Origin: Pseudoalteromonas arctica A 37-1-2
Lineage (GTDB): Bacteria; Pseudomonadota; Gammaproteobacteria; Enterobacterales; Alteromonadaceae
Assembly: GCF_000238395.3 (NCBI RefSeq)
Contig: NZ_CP011025.1
Location: 2,170,001-2,234,000 of the forward strand
Reading direction: 5' to 3'
DNA length: 64,000 nucleotides
Positions 20,471-28,714 of the stretch are shown here, one piece after another (positions within the stretch are counted from its first letter, which is position 1; each line of letters opens with the position of its first letter). Both the position numbers and the translations under genes were made by a program. The notes under the pieces are model-generated. The model saw nothing but the letters and a program-made list of their open reading frames with translations. It searched no databases and was not told where the DNA came from.

Positions 20471-21583
20471 TTATATTTTATTAGCTATAGCCACCGCCGT
20501 TCTTAAACGTTGGCTACCAAACGCTGACATTTTACTAAAATCACTTCGTGCAATAGGTACATACTGGCAATCTATTGCGAGCTGTTTATCGTTACCGGGC
20601 TCACAAAACGGATCGTGAACATACACGCAGTGCTCATCAAGGTGCGTTACACACACCCAATGTGGCGATTTTTTACCATCAAAACTATATGTGCTAATTA
20701 ATAACAGCACACTAAAGCCTTTACTTAACCACTGCTCAATATGCTCAAGCTCTACATCTTTATGCGTAAGCGGTATTTTTGCCTGTGCAATACCATCTAC
20801 AAATTGTTGATGCACGGTGGCAAGTACCACTTTTTTGTTTTCGTTGCGTACGCCATCTAAAAACAAAGGCTCGGTGGTATTAACCATTACCTCGCTTTTA
20901 AATCCACGCTTATGAGCGGCAAGTGCCAAACCAAATGGATGGCAACCACCATGACCCGATGTCATAAAAATAGTGGTGCCTTCACGCCAAAGTGCTAACT
21001 CATGTGATTGAGTAAGCTCAGTTGTAGGCTCAAGTGCGCCCATTGCCATTAATAGCGCAGCAGGTCCGCACGTAAACTCAGTTGTTTGCTGATACCACGG
21101 CGTTAAACGCGCCACTTTTAACTCACTTGTTTGTCGAATGTTTTTTTGCATTCGTAGTGCGTCACTGTGATCGTCGTAATAATCGCTGTATTGACCAAAT
21201 ACCCTGTAACCTAAACTTGTATAAAGCCCAATCGCACTTTCGTTATTTACAGCCACTTCTAAGCGCAAGTACAGCCGAGCGCGCTCATACGTTTCTTTTT
21301 CAAGGCTAGTAAGCAGTGCTTTTGCAATACCTTTACCTTGCATAGTTGGTAAAACAGCAAGCGAATATAAACGCGCTAAACGAGTCCCTTTATGGCACCA
21401 CACTAGCCCATAGCCGCATAATTGCTCGCCATTTTCTGCAACGAGTAAAATACCGTGCTTAGCACTTAGCCAGCGCTTTAAACTGCGCGGGCTAAGTCTG
21501 TCGTTATTAAAGCAAACGTTTTCAACGTCAATCAGTGCAGTTAAATCACTGCCAAGCGCCTTTCGAATAACAAGGTTGCTCAT
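20471..21583 (-). CDS. GNAT acetyltransferase fused to a C39-like peptidase
   Basis: 370 residues. An N-terminal GNAT domain (about 4-150) has the acetyl-CoA loop PTMQGKGIAKALL and the RimI-like ENESAIGLYTSLGYRV region. A C-terminal papain-like/C39 domain (about 155-370) has Cys in TTEFTCGPAALLMAMG, His in SPHWVCVTHLD and Asp in YVHDPFCEP, a complete Cys-His-Asp triad. Start at the ATG 5 bp after the stop of the RimK-like gene, rather than the GTG overlapping it. The tight pairing suggests that ligation, N-acetylation and proteolysis act on one peptide or protein substrate, which is unknown. Confidence 0.85.
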   Translation of the reverse strand: MSNLVIRKALGSDLTALIDVENVCFNNDRLSPRSLKRWLSAKHGILLVAENGEQLCGYGLVWCHKGTRLARLYSLAVLPTMQGKGIAKALLTSLEKETYERARLYLRLEVAVNNESAIGLYTSLGYRVFGQYSDYYDDHSDALRMQKNIRQTSELKVARLTPWYQQTTEFTCGPAALLMAMGALEPTTELTQSHELALWREGTTIFMTSGHGGCHPFGLALAAHKRGFKSEVMVNTTEPLFLDGVRNENKKVVLATVHQQFVDGIAQAKIPLTHKDVELEHIEQWLSKGFSVLLLISTYSFDGKKSPHWVCVTHLDEHCVYVHDPFCEPGNDKQLAIDCQYVPIARSDFSKMSAFGSQRLRTAVAIANKI

Positions 21584-21587
21584 GTTA

Positions 21588-22982
21588 TTACCCACGGCCT
21601 CGTGCTTCTAAGCGTTGTTTAAACTCATCCATAATGATCATGTATAACTCGTCGCCTAAATAGCCGTCTTCTACTTTGTGATCAATACTTGGGTTATCGT
21701 TTACTTCAAGCACGTATGCTTTGCCTTGATGCTCTTTAACATCTACGCCATATAAACCCCTACCCACTGTTTTACATGCTTTTAAAGCTGCATCTAATAC
21801 CGCTTTTGGTAACTCAAAGGTTGGTAGAGTTTCAAAGCCGCCAGAGAAAAACCGTTTCGCGTCGTGGTTATAAATTTGCCAATGGTTACGCGCCATTAAA
21901 TAGCGGCATGCATAAATTGCACGGCCATTTAACACACCCACTCGCCAATCGTATTCGGTATACATGTACTCTTGTGCAAGCACTAATGCGCTATATTCAA
22001 ACAGCTCTGTAAGCTTAGCGGCAAGCTCATCACGGTTTGAAACTTTAAACACACCTTTTGAGAACGACCCTTCAGGCATTTTTAAAACAAGCGGATACGT
22101 AAACGCTTCTTCTAATTGCTCAAGCGTTTCATTTGCTTGATCAGCCACTACAACCGTTTTTAAACTTGGCACTTTTTGATAATTAAAAGCATCGTGTAAA
22201 TACACTTTATTACAACAACGTAAAATAGACTCAGCATCGTCAATAACCACTAAACCCAGGCTTTGCGCTTTGCTTGCAAGGCGGTACGTTGGATGGTCAA
22301 TCGCTGTAGTTTGGCGAATAAATAACGCATCAAACTGGGCAATGTTATCAATTTCGTCAAAGCTTAATGCTTGTGCATTAATACCATGTTTAGCCGCTGC
22401 TTTAATAAAACGTGCAATGGCGTCTTTATCACTCGGTGGTACTTTTTCGTTATGATCAACAAGTATTGCCATGTCCCATCTAAAACGACGTTGTACCGAA
22501 CTAATACGCCACTGCGTTTTAGTAAAGTTATCTAGCTTGGCTACAAATTCGCTGTACTGTTGCTCGCTTAAAGACGACATCGAGCCTTGTTGTAATAAGC
22601 CTTGCTCATCAACAAATAAAATAGGCGCTGGGTATTGTTTAAATACCGACTTTGCTGCTTTTGATTGTAAATCATTTTGGGCATTGCCAAAGTAAAGTGT
22701 GCCATCTATTTGGCTCACATTTAACATAGGTGCTTGGCCACTACGAAGAGCATTAATGGTTTTTACACTGGGTAAAACTTGGTGCTTGCGCGCCTCTGCA
22801 AGTAACGAGCAATAGTAACCTTTGCTCAAGTATTGGCTTGAGTCGCACAGATTAATAATGCGTGTTTTTGGTTCGTTATGTTTTGGGTAATCACGTAAGT
22901 AGGTATTAAACGTAATTACATTTTCGAACGATTGAGCAAGCGTTTGCTCGTTGTTATCAACCACAATTAAGGTTTTAAACAC
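21588..22982 (-). CDS. RimK-like ATP-grasp ligase with RLAN N-terminal domain
   Basis: 464 residues. The N-terminal RimK-like ATP-grasp N-terminal (RLAN) domain covers about 1-150, beginning TLIVVDNNEQTLAQSFENVI. The ATP-grasp domain (about 250-460) has the nucleotide-binding PLVLKMPEGSFSKGVFKVS and the metal-binding GVDVKEHQGKAYVLEVNDNP. Relatives add amino acids, such as glutamate, to proteins or peptides. First gene of a set with the GNAT-C39 gene, and probably the MgtC-like gene. Preceded by a leader with two hairpins (23017-23100) that may control it. Substrate unknown. Confidence 0.86.
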   Translation of the reverse strand: MFKTLIVVDNNEQTLAQSFENVITFNTYLRDYPKHNEPKTRIINLCDSSQYLSKGYYCSLLAEARKHQVLPSVKTINALRSGQAPMLNVSQIDGTLYFGNAQNDLQSKAAKSVFKQYPAPILFVDEQGLLQQGSMSSLSEQQYSEFVAKLDNFTKTQWRISSVQRRFRWDMAILVDHNEKVPPSDKDAIARFIKAAAKHGINAQALSFDEIDNIAQFDALFIRQTTAIDHPTYRLASKAQSLGLVVIDDAESILRCCNKVYLHDAFNYQKVPSLKTVVVADQANETLEQLEEAFTYPLVLKMPEGSFSKGVFKVSNRDELAAKLTELFEYSALVLAQEYMYTEYDWRVGVLNGRAIYACRYLMARNHWQIYNHDAKRFFSGGFETLPTFELPKAVLDAALKACKTVGRGLYGVDVKEHQGKAYVLEVNDNPSIDHKVEDGYLGDELYMIIMDEFKQRLEARGRG

Positions 22983-23016
22983 GACTTTTCCTAGTTAAGT
23001 CAAAATATAAAAAGCA

Positions 23017-23100
23017 TGCTTAGTAAAATACTAAGCATTATAAATAGAAACACCCATCGTACTAAGTGGGCATTGCGCGAATCACTTAATATGATGGGTG
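23017..23100 (-). promoter_or_regulatory. Two-hairpin leader before the RimK-like gene
   Basis: Hairpin 1 has 18-bp arms (23051-23068 and 23083-23100) with two mismatched positions and a 14-base loop. Hairpin 2 is TGCTTAGTA-AAA-TACTAAGCA (23017-23037), which on the minus strand is followed by ATGCTTTTTAT, a terminator-like T-run, 35 bases before the start codon. On the transcript CUUAGUA from hairpin 1 can pair with UACUAAG from the second arm of hairpin 2, so the two folds can exclude each other as in attenuators. The pattern is seen; the regulatory role is inferred. Confidence 0.55.
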
Positions 23101-23275
23101 CTTTAACAGGTACCTACTGTACGAGTTAGCGCTTAAATTGCTTAAGCGACATGTGCTTTATATGCCCTTTTTTAAAAACGCACAAACGAGATATTTTTAG
23201 CGTGAAGATAAAAAATATTGATTAACTAATAACGCAGATTAAAATACGCAAAACAGTACCTTATGAGAGTTAAAA

Positions 23276-23614
23276 ATGTCGCTGCCTGCTTGCCCAAAAT
23301 GCCAATGTGAATATGTTTACGAGGACCAACAACTGCTTGTTTGCCCCGAGTGCGCCCATGAGTGGAACCCTAATAATACAAGCGATGAAGACGCAATTTT
23401 AGTTAAAGATGCCAATGGCACTTTGCTAAATGATGGTGACAAAGTGACAGTAGCCAAAGATTTAAAAATTAAAGGCAGCTCGCAAGTAATTAAAATTGGC
23501 ACCAAAGCGGTAGTTAGAAGAGTGCTTGATAAAAAAGATCACGAACTTGATTGTAAAGTAGAAGGCATTGGCGAAATGATGGTAACAGCAAAGTTTGTGA
23601 AAAAAGCTACCTAA
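23276..23614 (+). CDS. yjdM: PhnA/YjdM family zinc-ribbon protein
   Basis: 112 residues. An N-terminal zinc ribbon (CPKCQCEYVYE at 6-16 and CPECAHEW at 29-36) is joined to a C-terminal SH3-like beta domain (LVKDANGTLLNDGDKVT onward). Closely resembles E. coli YjdM (PhnA), which despite its older name is not a phosphonoacetate hydrolase; its job is unclear. Full length, with GAG ahead of the ATG. Divergent from the RimK-like gene. Confidence 0.9.
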   Translation: MSLPACPKCQCEYVYEDQQLLVCPECAHEWNPNNTSDEDAILVKDANGTLLNDGDKVTVAKDLKIKGSSQVIKIGTKAVVRRVLDKKDHELDCKVEGIGEMMVTAKFVKKAT

Positions 23615-23644
23615 AATTAGATATTTAAAATATAAGGATGTTAG

Positions 23645-23707
23645 ATGAAAAATCATAAAAATAAATTCATCCAAGCCTTATGGTCTGTTATTGAAGCTTA
23701 TTATTAG
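23645..23707 (+). CDS. Possible 20-residue small protein
   Basis: MKNHKNKFIQALWSVIEAYY, preceded by AAGGAT at a workable distance and starting 31 bp after yjdM stops. The basic N-terminus followed by an amphipathic aromatic helix could bind a membrane. Too short to judge by composition. No homologue recognised; coding status is open. Confidence 0.3.
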   Translation: MKNHKNKFIQALWSVIEAYY

Positions 23708-23810
23708 TGCGTGTAATAGATTTTGTTTAACTGCTATTAGTTGGTGTATATCTAAAGGTCCACCTACATTTAATAAGGTGAATTATCGCTTAGGTGTGTT
23801 TAAGCATTTA

Positions 23811-23834
23811 ACCTCCTCACCTTAATGAGGAGGT
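23811..23834. terminator. Strong hairpin with SD-like and anti-SD-like arms
   Basis: ACCTCCTCA (23811-23819), loop CCTTAA, TGAGGAGGT (23826-23834). The arms contain perfect anti-Shine-Dalgarno and Shine-Dalgarno strings. No T-run follows on either strand, so Rho-independent termination is doubtful despite the strong stem. It lies between yjdM and the convergent zinc-ribbon gene. Confidence 0.45.
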
Positions 23835-23887
23835 ATCTCTTGAACTGATCAGTTTACATTTCAGTTAAAGTGCTTTTTAAGCTTTGA

Positions 23888-24097
23888 TTACCCAGTAAAG
23901 AAATCAAATACGTTACCAAGTGTTGATGATGAACCTTTATAAAATTCAGTAAAACTACATCGACTGCATGTCACAGCGGTGTACTTTTTATTTTGAACAT
24001 CAAAAATTCTTGACCAAAAGCCACCCGAAACTCTTATTTCACCGGTATCAAATTCGTTATTATTACACTTAGAGCAAGACCAATTGTTATGTCTCAT
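23888..24097 (-). CDS. Small zinc-ribbon nucleic-acid-binding-type protein
   Basis: 69 residues with two CxxC pairs, CSKC (8-11) and CSRC (about 44-47), separated by VSGGFWSRIFDVQNKKYTAV. This is the layout of the DUF2082-type zinc-ribbon family, in which the phrase IFDVQNKKFT is nearly invariant. Probably a cytoplasmic zinc-binding protein of unknown role. A good ribosome binding site (GGAGG) precedes the ATG. Confidence 0.8.
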   Translation of the reverse strand: MRHNNWSCSKCNNNEFDTGEIRVSGGFWSRIFDVQNKKYTAVTCSRCSFTEFYKGSSSTLGNVFDFFTG

Positions 24098-24255
24098 ATT
24101 TCAACCTCCATATTATTTATGTACGGTATATTAAACACTTAAGGAACGTGTGTAGCAATTTTTTTAATAAAAAAACCATAATTTAGTTCTTATATTGGTT
24201 AGGTTGGAATTTTGATAGATGTTTGGATGGCTTTTTAATAATTGCTTTTTATAAT

Positions 24256-24280
24256 AATTAGTATGGGGGTCATACTAATT
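24256..24280 (-). terminator. Hairpin downstream of the toxin-antitoxin pair
   Basis: AATTAGTATG-GGGGT-CATACTAATT, perfect 10-bp arms, 15 bp beyond the toxin stop codon on the minus strand. The bases after it are AT-rich rather than a clean T-run, so termination is likely but unproven. Confidence 0.5.
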
Positions 24281-24295
24281 TCACTCAGGGATTAC

Positions 24296-24613
24296 CTACT
24301 TGTTAGCTGTATATTGCGTTAGCAACAAAAATTTTCGTAAGTCTCGCTCTTGTCTCATTACGTGCAAAATATATACTTTATTGTTATCTTTTTTGTAAAA
24401 TATACGACAAGGATTCACGACCAGTTCAAGATAATTTAGGTTAGCTAACTCAATTGGTTTTTTACCTGATTCAGGAAAGGGTTTGAGACGTTCAACTTTT
24501 TCAAATATTTTGGAAACCAATTTTTTCGCTGACTGCAAATTGCTTAATGCGATATATTCAGCGATATCGTTAAGATCATCCAAAGCTGGATTAGTCCAAA
24601 TTATTTCAGCCAT
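24296..24613 (-). CDS. RelE/ParE-family toxin
   Basis: 105 residues of the ParE/RelE fold: IIWTNPALDDLNDIAEYIA at the N-terminus, LNYLELVVNPCRIFYK in the central strands and ILHVMRQERDLRKFL at the end. The last motif is closer to ParE-type toxins, which poison gyrase, than to RelE mRNA interferases, but sequence alone does not decide. Overlaps the antitoxin gene by 13 bp, the usual coupled arrangement. Full length and apparently intact. Confidence 0.88.
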   Translation of the reverse strand: MAEIIWTNPALDDLNDIAEYIALSNLQSAKKLVSKIFEKVERLKPFPESGKKPIELANLNYLELVVNPCRIFYKKDNNKVYILHVMRQERDLRKFLLLTQYTANK

Positions 24614-24858
24614 TTATTCATTTTATCTTTAGCTTCAACATTCGACATGGTTTCACCACGACTTATTGCCTGCTCTCCTTTTGCAAGAGACTCAAGAATT
24701 TGCATACGCTTTTGCATAAATTCATAATCATCAACATCTACTAAGTATGCAGATGGTTGTCCATGTTCAGTTATCAACACAGGTTCTTTAGAGGAATGAA
24801 GTTCAGATAATATCTTCGTTGCTTGACGCTTCAATGTTGTTACTAGTTCTACTCTCAT
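24601..24858 (-). CDS. Phd/YefM-family antitoxin
   Basis: 85 residues. The Phd/YefM N-terminal DNA-binding domain is visible as TTLKRQATKILSELHSSKEP and VLITEHGQPSAYLVDVDDYE; the C-terminal part (KGEQAISRGETMSNVEAKDK) would wrap the toxin. Start at the ATG with GGGGAT ahead; a TTG four codons upstream is less likely. Upstream of and overlapping the toxin gene; the complex normally represses its own promoter. Confidence 0.9.
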   Translation of the reverse strand: MRVELVTTLKRQATKILSELHSSKEPVLITEHGQPSAYLVDVDDYEFMQKRMQILESLAKGEQAISRGETMSNVEAKDKMNKWLK

Positions 24859-25068
24859 AATAATCCCCAAACAAATGTATCACTATAGTAGCACCGAGTA
24901 GCCAACTTGGAAAATATAACTAACGAGGCTGTATAACCACTAAAATCAATTAAAAAGGAAGCACCTAACGTCAACCCTGCTCATTTTAAACTATTAGGTA
25001 CTTCTCATTATATGCCTTTGCACAAATTGAAATACACACCACGTTACGCTATAAAAGCATAGCTGTAG

Positions 25069-25100
25069 GTTGGATAAATGGTGAAGCCATGCCATCCGAC
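25069..25100. repeat. REP-like imperfect hairpin
   Basis: GTTGGAT and ATCCGAC form the outer stem around an inner ATGG/CCAT stem, resembling the short palindromic repeats common between genes of gammaproteobacteria. Only one copy is in this window. The surrounding gap 24859-25181 holds nothing else I recognise. Confidence 0.35.
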
Positions 25101-25181
25101 AATTAATTTATGAATATAAATAAGCGATTATTACGTTGGTATGGCTCTGCCAGCAAACGCTTCTCTTAAAAAACCAAAGCT

Positions 25182-25658
25182 TTATAAGATCTCTACCACC
25201 ACATATTCGTGGGCTTTACCTGCAATTGTTAACGTAATTTCATCATCAATCTGTTTATTTAATAACTGCTTACCCATTGGTGCGCCGGGTGTTACAACAG
25301 CAATTGCGTGCTTTTTAACGTTTACTGTTAAACCACCAGCTGCAGGGCCTAAATAAAACCATTTTTGGGCTGCGTTATCATCTTCTAAACATACCAGCGA
25401 ACCGATAGCTATTTTGTCGGTTGGTTTTTCATTAAAGGCAGGTTCGAACAATTCTATGCTTTTATAGCAATCGTTTACGCGCTGGGCTTGGCCTTGTGCT
25501 AAATAAGCGGCTTCGAGCCCTAGAGTATCGTATTTATTTTCGGCTATGTTTTCTTCATGTGTGGCGGTGTCGTGCGCAGTTTTTGCCGCTACTTTTGCTG
25601 TTGTAAGCTGCGCTTCTAGCGCAAAACGAAGGTGTTCGATTACGTGGGTTTTATTCAT
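25182..25658 (-). CDS. GreA/GreB-type C-terminal domain protein
   Basis: 158 residues. An N-terminal helical region (LRFALEAQLTTAKVAAKTAH, then a long charged helix) resembles the Gre coiled coil. The C-terminal FKBP-like domain (about 85-158) has KIAIGSLVCLEDDNA and the Gre signature PGAPMGKQLLNKQIDDEITL. Likely binds the RNA polymerase secondary channel like GreA/Rnk proteins. The tip acidic residues that cut backtracked RNA in GreA are not clearly conserved, so transcript cleavage is not assured. Monocistronic. Confidence 0.75.
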   Translation of the reverse strand: MNKTHVIEHLRFALEAQLTTAKVAAKTAHDTATHEENIAENKYDTLGLEAAYLAQGQAQRVNDCYKSIELFEPAFNEKPTDKIAIGSLVCLEDDNAAQKWFYLGPAAGGLTVNVKKHAIAVVTPGAPMGKQLLNKQIDDEITLTIAGKAHEYVVVEIL

Positions 25659-25711
25659 GGGGATTAGTACAATACAGGCTGTAAAAATAAGGCAGCTAGT
25701 TTAACATTTTT

Positions 25712-25743
25712 GCGGGGCTTAAAACCATTGTTTTAAACCCCGC
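25712..25743. repeat. Long inverted repeat between secF and the Gre-like gene
   Basis: GCGGGGCTTAAAAC (25712-25725) and GTTTTAAACCCCGC (25730-25743) pair with one mismatch around a 4-base loop. A partial copy, GCGGGGCTTAAA, follows at about 25763. On the minus strand the stem is followed by A, not T, so it is not a standard terminator for secF. Confidence 0.5.
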
Positions 25744-25839
25744 AAGCTTGGTGGGAATACTAGCGGGGCTTAAATTTGCATTAAACTAACAAAGAGCCGT
25801 TGGTTGGTGCAGCTCTTTACTTGTGTTTTATTAAAAACC

Positions 25840-26775
25840 TTATGGCATATCTAATAATGTTTGCGTGTGGGCATCTACTTTAACTTCGTAGTTTTTAGCG
25901 CTTAAGCCCAATAGTTCCGGCAAGGTTGCCGCTATACAAATAGACGAGAACGTACCCACTACAATGCCGGTAAATAATGCAATAGCAAAGCCTTGCAGTG
26001 GTGCGCCTGCAAGTAACCAAACGCTCGCAACCGTTGCAAGTGTAGTACCCGACGTAATTAAGGTGCGCGTTAGTGTGCTTTTAATAGCATTATTAATAAT
26101 GGTCGCTGGGCTAAGTACATTGTTTGATTGAACACGTAAAAGCTCACGTACTCTATCCCCTACTATTATTGAGTCGTTAAGTGAGTAACCAATAATAGCC
26201 AGTAAACTTGCCAGCACGGTTAGGTTAAATTCAATTTGTAATAGTGAAAATAACCCAAGTACGAGTATTAAATCGTGCACTAGCGCTACCACAGAGCCAA
26301 CGGCTAAGCGCCATTCAAAACGCACTGCAAGGTAAATCATTACCGCAATCATTGCAGCAAACATTGCTAAACAGCCTTGATCAAATAACTCATCGCCCAC
26401 TTGTGAGCCAATATAAGCTGACGATAATACCTGTGCGTTTATATAATCGTTTTGTGTAACGGCGCTTTGCCAATCAGGGCTATTAGCTGTTGTTGATGCA
26501 CTTGGCGCTTCTCTTAATTGAAAATGACTATTACCTTGCGCGGTTAGCTCAAACTCACCATTGTGATTTTTAGCAATAAACGATTGAAGCTCTTTTAGCT
26601 CAACACTTTGGCTGGTTGTAAACTCAGTTAAATAACCGCCGGTAAAATCTAGGCCAAAATTTAGACCTTTTTGCGTAAGCGTAAATACTGATAACAGCAC
26701 TAATATGGCGCTTAAAAGCATGCCCATAAAACGTAAACGTGTACCCTTTTCACCTTTCAAAAAATAATTAAGCAT
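25840..26775 (-). CDS. secF: Protein translocase subunit SecF
   Basis: Partner of SecD in the proton-driven accessory complex that pulls exported proteins into the periplasm. Its 311 residues have an N-terminal transmembrane helix, the SecF motif GLNFGLDFTGGYLTEF (about 30-45), a small periplasmic domain, and five C-terminal helices with IIGYSLNDSIIVGDRVRE (about 195-212). Overlaps secD by 8 bp. No yajC is present next to it, unlike the main sec locus of most proteobacteria. Confidence 0.92.
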   Translation of the reverse strand: MLNYFLKGEKGTRLRFMGMLLSAILVLLSVFTLTQKGLNFGLDFTGGYLTEFTTSQSVELKELQSFIAKNHNGEFELTAQGNSHFQLREAPSASTTANSPDWQSAVTQNDYINAQVLSSAYIGSQVGDELFDQGCLAMFAAMIAVMIYLAVRFEWRLAVGSVVALVHDLILVLGLFSLLQIEFNLTVLASLLAIIGYSLNDSIIVGDRVRELLRVQSNNVLSPATIINNAIKSTLTRTLITSGTTLATVASVWLLAGAPLQGFAIALFTGIVVGTFSSICIAATLPELLGLSAKNYEVKVDAHTQTLLDMP

Positions 26776-28606
26776 GTGCTTTTACTCCTGCTTTTTTACC
26801 CATTTTTAAATGCAACGTTTGGCTTAATATTTTTGATACGTACACACCTGTAAATACAGACGTTAAAAGTCCCAATGCTAATGTAATGGCAAAACCTTTA
26901 ACGGGCCCGTAGCCTATGCCGTATAAGATAAGTGCGGTGATCATGGTCGTTATATTGGCATCAAATATTGTATTTGCGGCTTGTTTATACCCCTCTTGAA
27001 TAGCTTGATATGGTGCACGGCCTTGGCGACGTTCTTCTTTAATGCGTTCAAATATTATTACGTTAGTGTCTACCGCCATACCTATGGTTAGCACCAGGCC
27101 AGCGATACCCGGAAGCGTTAACACAACCCCTGGTAATAATGACATTAAGCCCACAAGCGACGTTAAATTTAATATAAGTGCCACGTTTGCAATAAGGCCT
27201 AAACGACGATACCAAAGCGCCATAAATGCAAGGGTAATACCCATGCCTAACATAAGCGCGGCTAAGCCATTACTAATATTTTCGCTGCCGAGGCTTGGCC
27301 CTATTGTTTGTTCGTGCACAATTGTAACGGGTGCTGTAAGCGAGCCTGCACGTAGTAATAATGCCAGATCGGCTGCCGCTTGTTGGCTTTTCATATTGGT
27401 AATACTAAAACGCGAACTTAAATGCTGAGCAATATTGGCAACGTTAATAACTTCGCTTTTTTTAACTACTTCGCCTTTAGCGTTTTGAGAATACTCAGAG
27501 TAAACCGTCGCCATTGGCTTACCAATATTGGCTTTTGAAAACGCCGACATTGCATCGCCGCCTTGGCCGTCTAGGCTCAGTTGTACAAGTGGTTTACCCC
27601 AATCGTCGCGGCCTATGTTTGCATTATTAATATGGTCCCCTGTAAAAATTGGCACAGGATCGAGCTTTATGGTTCCGCCCGATTGCATATTAAATATTTG
27701 CCCGCCAATTTCTTTTAATTGATAAAAACCAAGCGATGCTGTTGCACCAATAATACGTTTTGCTTCGGTTGGATCTTGCACGCCTGGTAGCTCTATACGA
27801 ATGCGGTGCTTTCCTTGGCGCTGTGTTACCGCTTCGGTAATGCCTAACTCTTCAATACGTGAACGAAGGGTTGTGAGTGTTTGCCCCATTACTTCTTTAT
27901 CAAAGCTGCTGCGGCCTTGCTCCGAATAACTAAATTTGGCAGTTTTAACGCTGCCGTTATTGCTTGTTACAACGGCTAAATTAGCAAATCGGCTTTGTAG
28001 CTCTTCAATAACGGGGGTTAACTTGTCGGTTGCATTAGGCAATGCGTTTATTTCAAACCCTTGCTGAGTTTGCTGCGCTTTTACGCCATGTGCTTTTTGC
28101 TTAATGATGATTGATTTAGCTTGTTGATACGCACTGACTAATTGCTCATCAACGGCTTTATCTAAATCTACGTCTAGTACAAATAGCACACCGCCATTTA
28201 AATCAAGGCCCAGCTTTATTGGTGATAAACCAAAATCTTGTAACCATGTTGGGCTGGTTGCATGCTCAACAATTTTAACTTGCGTGTTTGGATATTGCGC
28301 TTTTATAGCCGCTTGCGCCTGAGCGCTTTTAGTTGGCTCGTTTAAAAGTATATTAATAGTGGATTGCTTATCTAAACCCTGCTCAACCTCTAGCCCTTGT
28401 TTATTTAAAAAAGTAACTAGCGTTTTAGTGCTCGGTAAAGATTGCGTTTCGCTGTGCGGCGTACTACTTACGTGCAACCACGATTTATTTGGATATAGGT
28501 TTGGTAATGCGCTGATAGCTAATAAAACCAATACAATTAGCATGGCTATATAGCTTAATTTGAACTTAGCCGTAGACGGCTTTTTATCTTTTTTAAAACT
28601 TAACAT
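26768..28606 (-). CDS. secD: Protein translocase subunit SecD
   Basis: 612 residues, the normal SecD length. First transmembrane helix at about 17-35; P1 head and base domains with GLDLNGGVLFVLDVD (about 135-149); six transmembrane helices in the C-terminal third with GIAGLVLTIGMAVDTNVIIF (about 493-512), whose Asp carries protons. The usual GGxxF motif reads GGVLF here. Starts a two-gene secD-secF unit on the minus strand. Absence of yajC, tgt or queA beside it suggests a second, paralogous secDF set; proving that needs the rest of the genome. Confidence 0.92.
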   Translation of the reverse strand: MLSFKKDKKPSTAKFKLSYIAMLIVLVLLAISALPNLYPNKSWLHVSSTPHSETQSLPSTKTLVTFLNKQGLEVEQGLDKQSTINILLNEPTKSAQAQAAIKAQYPNTQVKIVEHATSPTWLQDFGLSPIKLGLDLNGGVLFVLDVDLDKAVDEQLVSAYQQAKSIIIKQKAHGVKAQQTQQGFEINALPNATDKLTPVIEELQSRFANLAVVTSNNGSVKTAKFSYSEQGRSSFDKEVMGQTLTTLRSRIEELGITEAVTQRQGKHRIRIELPGVQDPTEAKRIIGATASLGFYQLKEIGGQIFNMQSGGTIKLDPVPIFTGDHINNANIGRDDWGKPLVQLSLDGQGGDAMSAFSKANIGKPMATVYSEYSQNAKGEVVKKSEVINVANIAQHLSSRFSITNMKSQQAAADLALLLRAGSLTAPVTIVHEQTIGPSLGSENISNGLAALMLGMGITLAFMALWYRRLGLIANVALILNLTSLVGLMSLLPGVVLTLPGIAGLVLTIGMAVDTNVIIFERIKEERRQGRAPYQAIQEGYKQAANTIFDANITTMITALILYGIGYGPVKGFAITLALGLLTSVFTGVYVSKILSQTLHLKMGKKAGVKAHA

Positions 28607-28714
28607 GTTGAATCCTTATTGCCAGGAATGCTAGCAACGTACTTTTTAAAAGCACAATTAATCTGCAGGCTAAAACTTTAAAAGTTAAAACCTAATAAAA
28701 TTAAATAAGGAAAA

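Noticed and set aside
23051..23100. Hairpin 1 as a plain terminator
   Set aside because: No T-run on either strand; better explained as the first half of a two-hairpin leader.
25712..25743. Inverted repeat as secDF terminator
   Set aside because: On the minus strand the stem is followed by A residues, not T.
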